DNA of 9,045 nt from Eubacteriales bacterium. GTDB taxonomy: Bacteria > Bacillota > Clostridia > JAQUNY01. Position 1 is the stretch's first letter; each line of letters opens with the position of its first letter. The notes under the pieces are model-generated. The model was given only the letters and a program-made list of their open reading frames with translations. It was not told where the DNA came from and did not search any database. The translations under genes and the position numbers were made by a program. Location of the stretch: positions 1 to 9,045 of the forward strand of contig JAQUNY010000057.1 in assembly GCA_028717405.1 (NCBI GenBank), in the 5' to 3' direction. Below, in pieces: positions 5,681 to 9,045 of this stretch.

Positions 5681-8600
5681 TCAGAAGAGTGTGAGCTGGC
5701 TGGTCTCCGGGATACCCTCCAGGCAACCGTTCTGCCTCAGGGTATCCGCCACTGACTTGCTTATCCTGGCTTTTATACATAAATCCTCGACAGAATTAAA
5801 CCGGCCTTCTTCCCTCAGCCGCGCTATATTCTGTGCGGCAGATTCTCCCAGTCCCTGAAGCGAAACAAGCGGAGGCCTGATGCCCTCAGGCGTTATCCTG
5901 AATTTAAAGGCATCGGACTTATATACATCAGCAGGAACAAATCCAATGCCCCTGGCATACATCTCAAGGACTATCTCCAGCATCTTATATGTGTTGTTTT
6001 CCTTATCAGTCGCTTCTTTTCCCTTTTGTTCTATTTCCTTCATATTCTTCTTTATTACTTCCACACCCCTGCACATCAGCTCAAAACTGAATTCATTTCT
6101 TCTTACCGTATAATAGGCCGCATAAAACTCTTTTGGATAATAGATTTTAAACCACCCCATCCTGAGAGCAGAAATGGCATAAGCCGCTGCATGAGCTTTG
6201 GGGAACATGTATTTGATCTTCTTACAGGAATCGATATACCACTCGGGAACTCTGTGCTCTCTCATTATCTCTTCCTGCTTTTCTGTCAATCCGCGTCCCT
6301 TTCTGACAGATTCCGTTATCTGAAAAGCTTCATCAGACGCAAGTCCATACCTTATCAATCCGGTCATAATGCTGTCCCTTGTGCCGATCACCTCTGAAAT
6401 TGTACATGTGCCGTTCCTTATAAGCTCGCGCGCATTGCCTATCCATACATCGGTCCCATGGGAAAGCCCCATTATCTGTATAAGGTCAAGAAAAGTCTCC
6501 GGCCTCGCTTCCCTCACCATCGCCCTCGACATTTTAGTCCCGAGTTCCGGAAGCGCTATAACGCCAAGGTCACAGTCATAAACTGCATTGTCGACATCAA
6601 GAGGCCCGGCATCCTTGAAAAGCCTCATCACCTTTTCATCAGGTATGGGTATATCCTGCACCCTGACTCCGGTCGTATCTTCAAGCTCCCTGATCATGGT
6701 CGGGTCATCATGACCAAGTATGTCAAATTTCAGGATCGTATCATGCAGTGATGTAAAATCAAAATGAGTCGTTACGACATCTGAATCCGTATTGTCTGCA
6801 GGATGCTGCACAGGCGAGAAATCATATATCTCATATTCCTCAGGTATCACAACTATCCCGCCGGGATGCTGCCCCGTAGTTCTTCTGATTCCTGTGCACC
6901 CCTTTATAAGCCTCTTCATTTCGGCATTGGTGACAGTCATCCCTTTGGATTCCAGATACTTTTTTACAAATCCATACGCCGTCTTATCGCGGATAGTCCC
7001 GATAGTGCCGGCTTTAAAGGTGTGTCCGGGTCCAAAAAGCTCCTCTACATACTTATGAGCTTTAATCTGGTATTCTCCCGAAAAATTCAGGTCGATGTCA
7101 GGTGTCTTCTCACCATGAAATCCCAGGAAGGTTTCAAACGGGATATCCTGGCCGTCTCTCCTCATCAGCGTCCCGCACCTGGGGCAATCCCTGGGAGGCA
7201 TGTCAAATCCCGAACCATATTGCCCGTCCTCATGGAACTCCGAAAACCTGCATGACGGACAAACATAATGCGGCGTCAAAGGATTGACCTCCGTTATGCC
7301 GCACATCGTTGCAAGAAATGACGAGCCCACAGAGCCTCTCGAGCATACTGTGTAGCCATCGCTCATTGATTTGGATACCAGTTTTTCTGCAATCAGGTAC
7401 ATAATGGCAAATCCATGTGTTATCACAGAATCAAGCTCACGTCTCAGCCTTGTGTCCACCAATTCAGGGAGCGGGTCACCATAAATTGCCCTGGCATTGG
7501 CAAGTGCCAGCTTTTCAACCTCCGCCTCAGCCCCTTCAATAGATGGAGTGAAGGATCCCTCAGGTATTGGCCTTAAGCCGTCATCTACCATATTTGCAAT
7601 TGCCGCAGTATTCACGACAACCACCTCGCGCGCAGCAGCCTCTCCAAGATAGGAAAACTCTTCAAGCATTTCTCCGGTCGTCTTGAAATAAAGAGGCGGC
7701 TGCCTGTCGGCATCTTCATATCCCTGGCCTGCCATAATTATCCTTCTGAAATACTCATCCTGCGGATCAAGGAAATGGACATCGCCTGTCGCCGCCACAG
7801 GCTTCCCCTTTTTTCTGCCAAGCTCATAAATCCTTCTGTTTATATTCTGAATATCCTCAACTGTTTTAATGCTGTGCCCATACTCGTCAGCTCCTGTCTC
7901 CGGGCTTTCCTCTCCGGTAAGGAACATGTTGTTGCCTGTCGGCTGTATTTCATAATAATCATAAAAATCTGCAATTTCATTTATCCTGCGTTCATCCTTA
8001 CCCGTCGCAATTGCTCTGAAAAGCTCTCCGGCTTCACATGCAGTCCCAAGTATCAGTCCTTCACGCAGTTCGCTGACAATTTTTCGCGGCATCCGCGGTT
8101 TTTTATAAAAATAATCCAAATGCGAAATCGAGATAAGCTTGTAAAGATTTCGGAGACCAGTCCTGTTCCTGACAAGTATTATCGCATGCCAGCTGTCATT
8201 TCTTGCCGCAAAATGATTATCCGGTTTCAATCCGCCTGCCTTGTCCAGATCCTCGATACCCTGTTCTTTTAACTTCTCTAATAATTTGAGCATGATCCCT
8301 GCGGTGGCGCGGCAATCATCCTCTGCCCTGTGGTGGTTTGGCAGGCTGATGTTGAAATATGAAGCCAGCACATTAAGCCTGTGGCTCTTCATTTCCGGAT
8401 AAAGGGCTCTTGACAGCTGCAGTGTGTCGAGCACCGTATTGCTGATTTTTATCCCGGCGGAAGCAGCCGCTTTCCCGATAAACCCCATGTCGAAAGGCGC
8501 ATTGTGCGCTACCAGGACAGCATCTCCGGCAAAAGCCGCCAATCCCTTCACCACTTCTTCCACAGGCGGCGCTCCCCTGACCTTATCGTCATCAATACCG

Positions 8601-9045
8601 GTCAGTCCGGTGATTTTCTCCGGTACAGGTATCCCCGGATCGACATAAGTCCCGTAACCTTCCGTTATCACGCCGCCTGAGACCTTTACTGCCCCCAGTT
8701 CGATGATCCTGTCTTTATCCGGATCCAGTCCGGTAGTCTCTAAATCGAAAACCACATAATCAGTCTCAAGGCTTTGTCCCGCCGGTTTCATTACAACGCT
8801 TCCGGCATCTTCACACAAGTAACATTCTACCCCGTAAATCACCTTGACCCCGTATTTTGCAGCCGCTTCGGCAGCTTCCGGAAACGCCTGTATCACGCCA
8901 TGATCTGTTACCGCCATGGCCTTATGCCCCCAAAGGGCCGCTCGTTTTACATATTCAGAAACGGGTGTAACAGCGTCAAGAGCACTCATCTGTGTATGGA
9001 GGTGCAATTCGACTCTCTTTTCAGTCGCTCCATCCATCCTGATAT
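5681..9045 (-). CDS. polC: DNA polymerase III PolC-type, alpha subunit (5' end outside window)
   Basis: PolC is the replicative DNA polymerase of Bacillota, with its own proofreading exonuclease. About 1,120 codons are visible; the N-terminal OB region (about 330 residues in B. subtilis) is outside the window, so the Met at 9037 is internal. Numbering from that Met: PHP motifs VELHLHT (9-15) and TDHG (44-47); the inserted DEDDh exonuclease at about 93-260 with DLETTG (98-103), AHNAPFD (177-183) and HRAEDD (236-241); the rest of PHP, with TGDVHFLDP; palm SRGSVGSSF (566-574); a zinc site with Cys593, 596, 618 and 621; catalytic PDIDLNF with Asp647 and Asp649; the conserved KKIKYMFPKAHAAAY segment; a helix-hairpin-helix-like GLGESAAQNI; and C-terminal QLTLF, the beta-clamp-binding motif. 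All catalytic residues I can identify are present. It ends in TGA, 6 bp before the repeat cassette and 574 bp before rimP. A conventional terminator is not visible. Confidence 0.98.
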   Translation of the reverse strand, partial: IRMDGATEKRVELHLHTQMSALDAVTPVSEYVKRAALWGHKAMAVTDHGVIQAFPEAAEAAAKYGVKVIYGVECYLCEDAGSVVMKPAGQSLETDYVVFDLETTGLDPDKDRIIELGAVKVSGGVITEGYGTYVDPGIPVPEKITGLTGIDDDKVRGAPPVEEVVKGLAAFAGDAVLVAHNAPFDMGFIGKAAASAGIKISNTVLDTLQLSRALYPEMKSHRLNVLASYFNISLPNHHRAEDDCRATAGIMLKLLEKLKEQGIEDLDKAGGLKPDNHFAARNDSWHAIILVRNRTGLRNLYKLISISHLDYFYKKPRMPRKIVSELREGLILGTACEAGELFRAIATGKDERRINEIADFYDYYEIQPTGNNMFLTGEESPETGADEYGHSIKTVEDIQNINRRIYELGRKKGKPVAATGDVHFLDPQDEYFRRIIMAGQGYEDADRQPPLYFKTTGEMLEEFSYLGEAAAREVVVVNTAAIANMVDDGLRPIPEGSFTPSIEGAEAEVEKLALANARAIYGDPLPELVDTRLRRELDSVITHGFAIMYLIAEKLVSKSMSDGYTVCSRGSVGSSFLATMCGITEVNPLTPHYVCPSCRFSEFHEDGQYGSGFDMPPRDCPRCGTLMRRDGQDIPFETFLGFHGEKTPDIDLNFSGEYQIKAHKYVEELFGPGHTFKAGTIGTIRDKTAYGFVKKYLESKGMTVTNAEMKRLIKGCTGIRRTTGQHPGGIVVIPEEYEIYDFSPVQHPADNTDSDVVTTHFDFTSLHDTILKFDILGHDDPTMIRELEDTTGVRVQDIPIPDEKVMRLFKDAGPLDVDNAVYDCDLGVIALPELGTKMSRAMVREARPETFLDLIQIMGLSHGTDVWIGNARELIRNGTCTISEVIGTRDSIMTGLIRYGLASDEAFQITESVRKGRGLTEKQEEIMREHRVPEWYIDSCKKIKYMFPKAHAAAYAISALRMGWFKIYYPKEFYAAYYTVRRNEFSFELMCRGVEVIKKNMKEIEQKGKEATDKENNTYKMLEIVLEMYARGIGFVPADVYKSDAFKFRITPEGIRPPLVSLQGLGESAAQNIARLREEGRFNSVEDLCIKARISKSVADTLRQNGCLEGIPETSQLTLF

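Noticed and set aside
5383..5780. Short frames on both strands across the repeat cassette
   Set aside because: Their proteins are made of translated repeat units and end within or next to the inverted repeats; no start signal is convincing.
5681..9037. Full-length polymerase starting at the Met at 9037
   Set aside because: The frame stays open to the window edge and the Met sits directly before the PHP domain; complete PolC proteins have a further N-terminal region of about 330 residues.

Overview
All supported genes in this window lie on the minus strand, so transcription runs from high to low coordinates. In that direction the order is polC (5' end outside the window), rimP, nusA, rnpM (ylxR), a ylxQ-type L7Ae-family gene, and infB (3' end outside the window). 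This is the conserved nusA-infB translation/transcription cluster in the arrangement typical of Bacillota. A PolC-type replicative polymerase, the polC-rimP-nusA-ylxR-ylxQ-infB order, strong GGAGG ribosome binding sites and frequent TTG/GTG starts point to a low- to mid-GC Gram-positive, most likely a member of Clostridia. The very long IF2 N-terminus would fit Lachnospiraceae or relatives, but the family-level placement is a guess.

Region by region: 5681-9045 is the PHP-exonuclease-polymerase part of PolC, ending in a beta-clamp-binding QLTLF tail. 5107-5680 is a non-coding gap. Next to polC it holds a 246-bp repeat cassette bounded by ~31-bp inverted repeats (5429-5674) with five identical copies of a 17-bp core. 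Then come two overlapping sigma-A-type promoters (5306-5350) and a ~190-nt leader with a perfect 12-bp hairpin (5243-5271) before rimP. From 5106 down to 1 the genes are tightly packed. rimP and nusA are 38 nt apart, nusA and rnpM overlap, rnpM and ylxQ share one base, and ylxQ and infB overlap by 23 nt, so this is one operon with translational coupling.

The genes act together in RNA and ribosome metabolism: RimP matures the 30S subunit, NusA modulates pausing, termination and antitermination, RnpM and YlxQ are small RNA-binding proteins, and IF2 delivers initiator tRNA. PolC replicates the chromosome and probably belongs to the preceding transcription unit.

Most of the window is core housekeeping sequence. 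The points that deserve attention are the inverted-repeat cassette directly after polC, the rimP leader and promoters, and the unusually long IF2 N-terminus (about 774 residues before the GTPase P-loop) with a tetrapeptide repeat and a Gly/Arg-rich tract. I see no evidence of a defence system, CRISPR array, tRNA, rRNA or complete insertion sequence.
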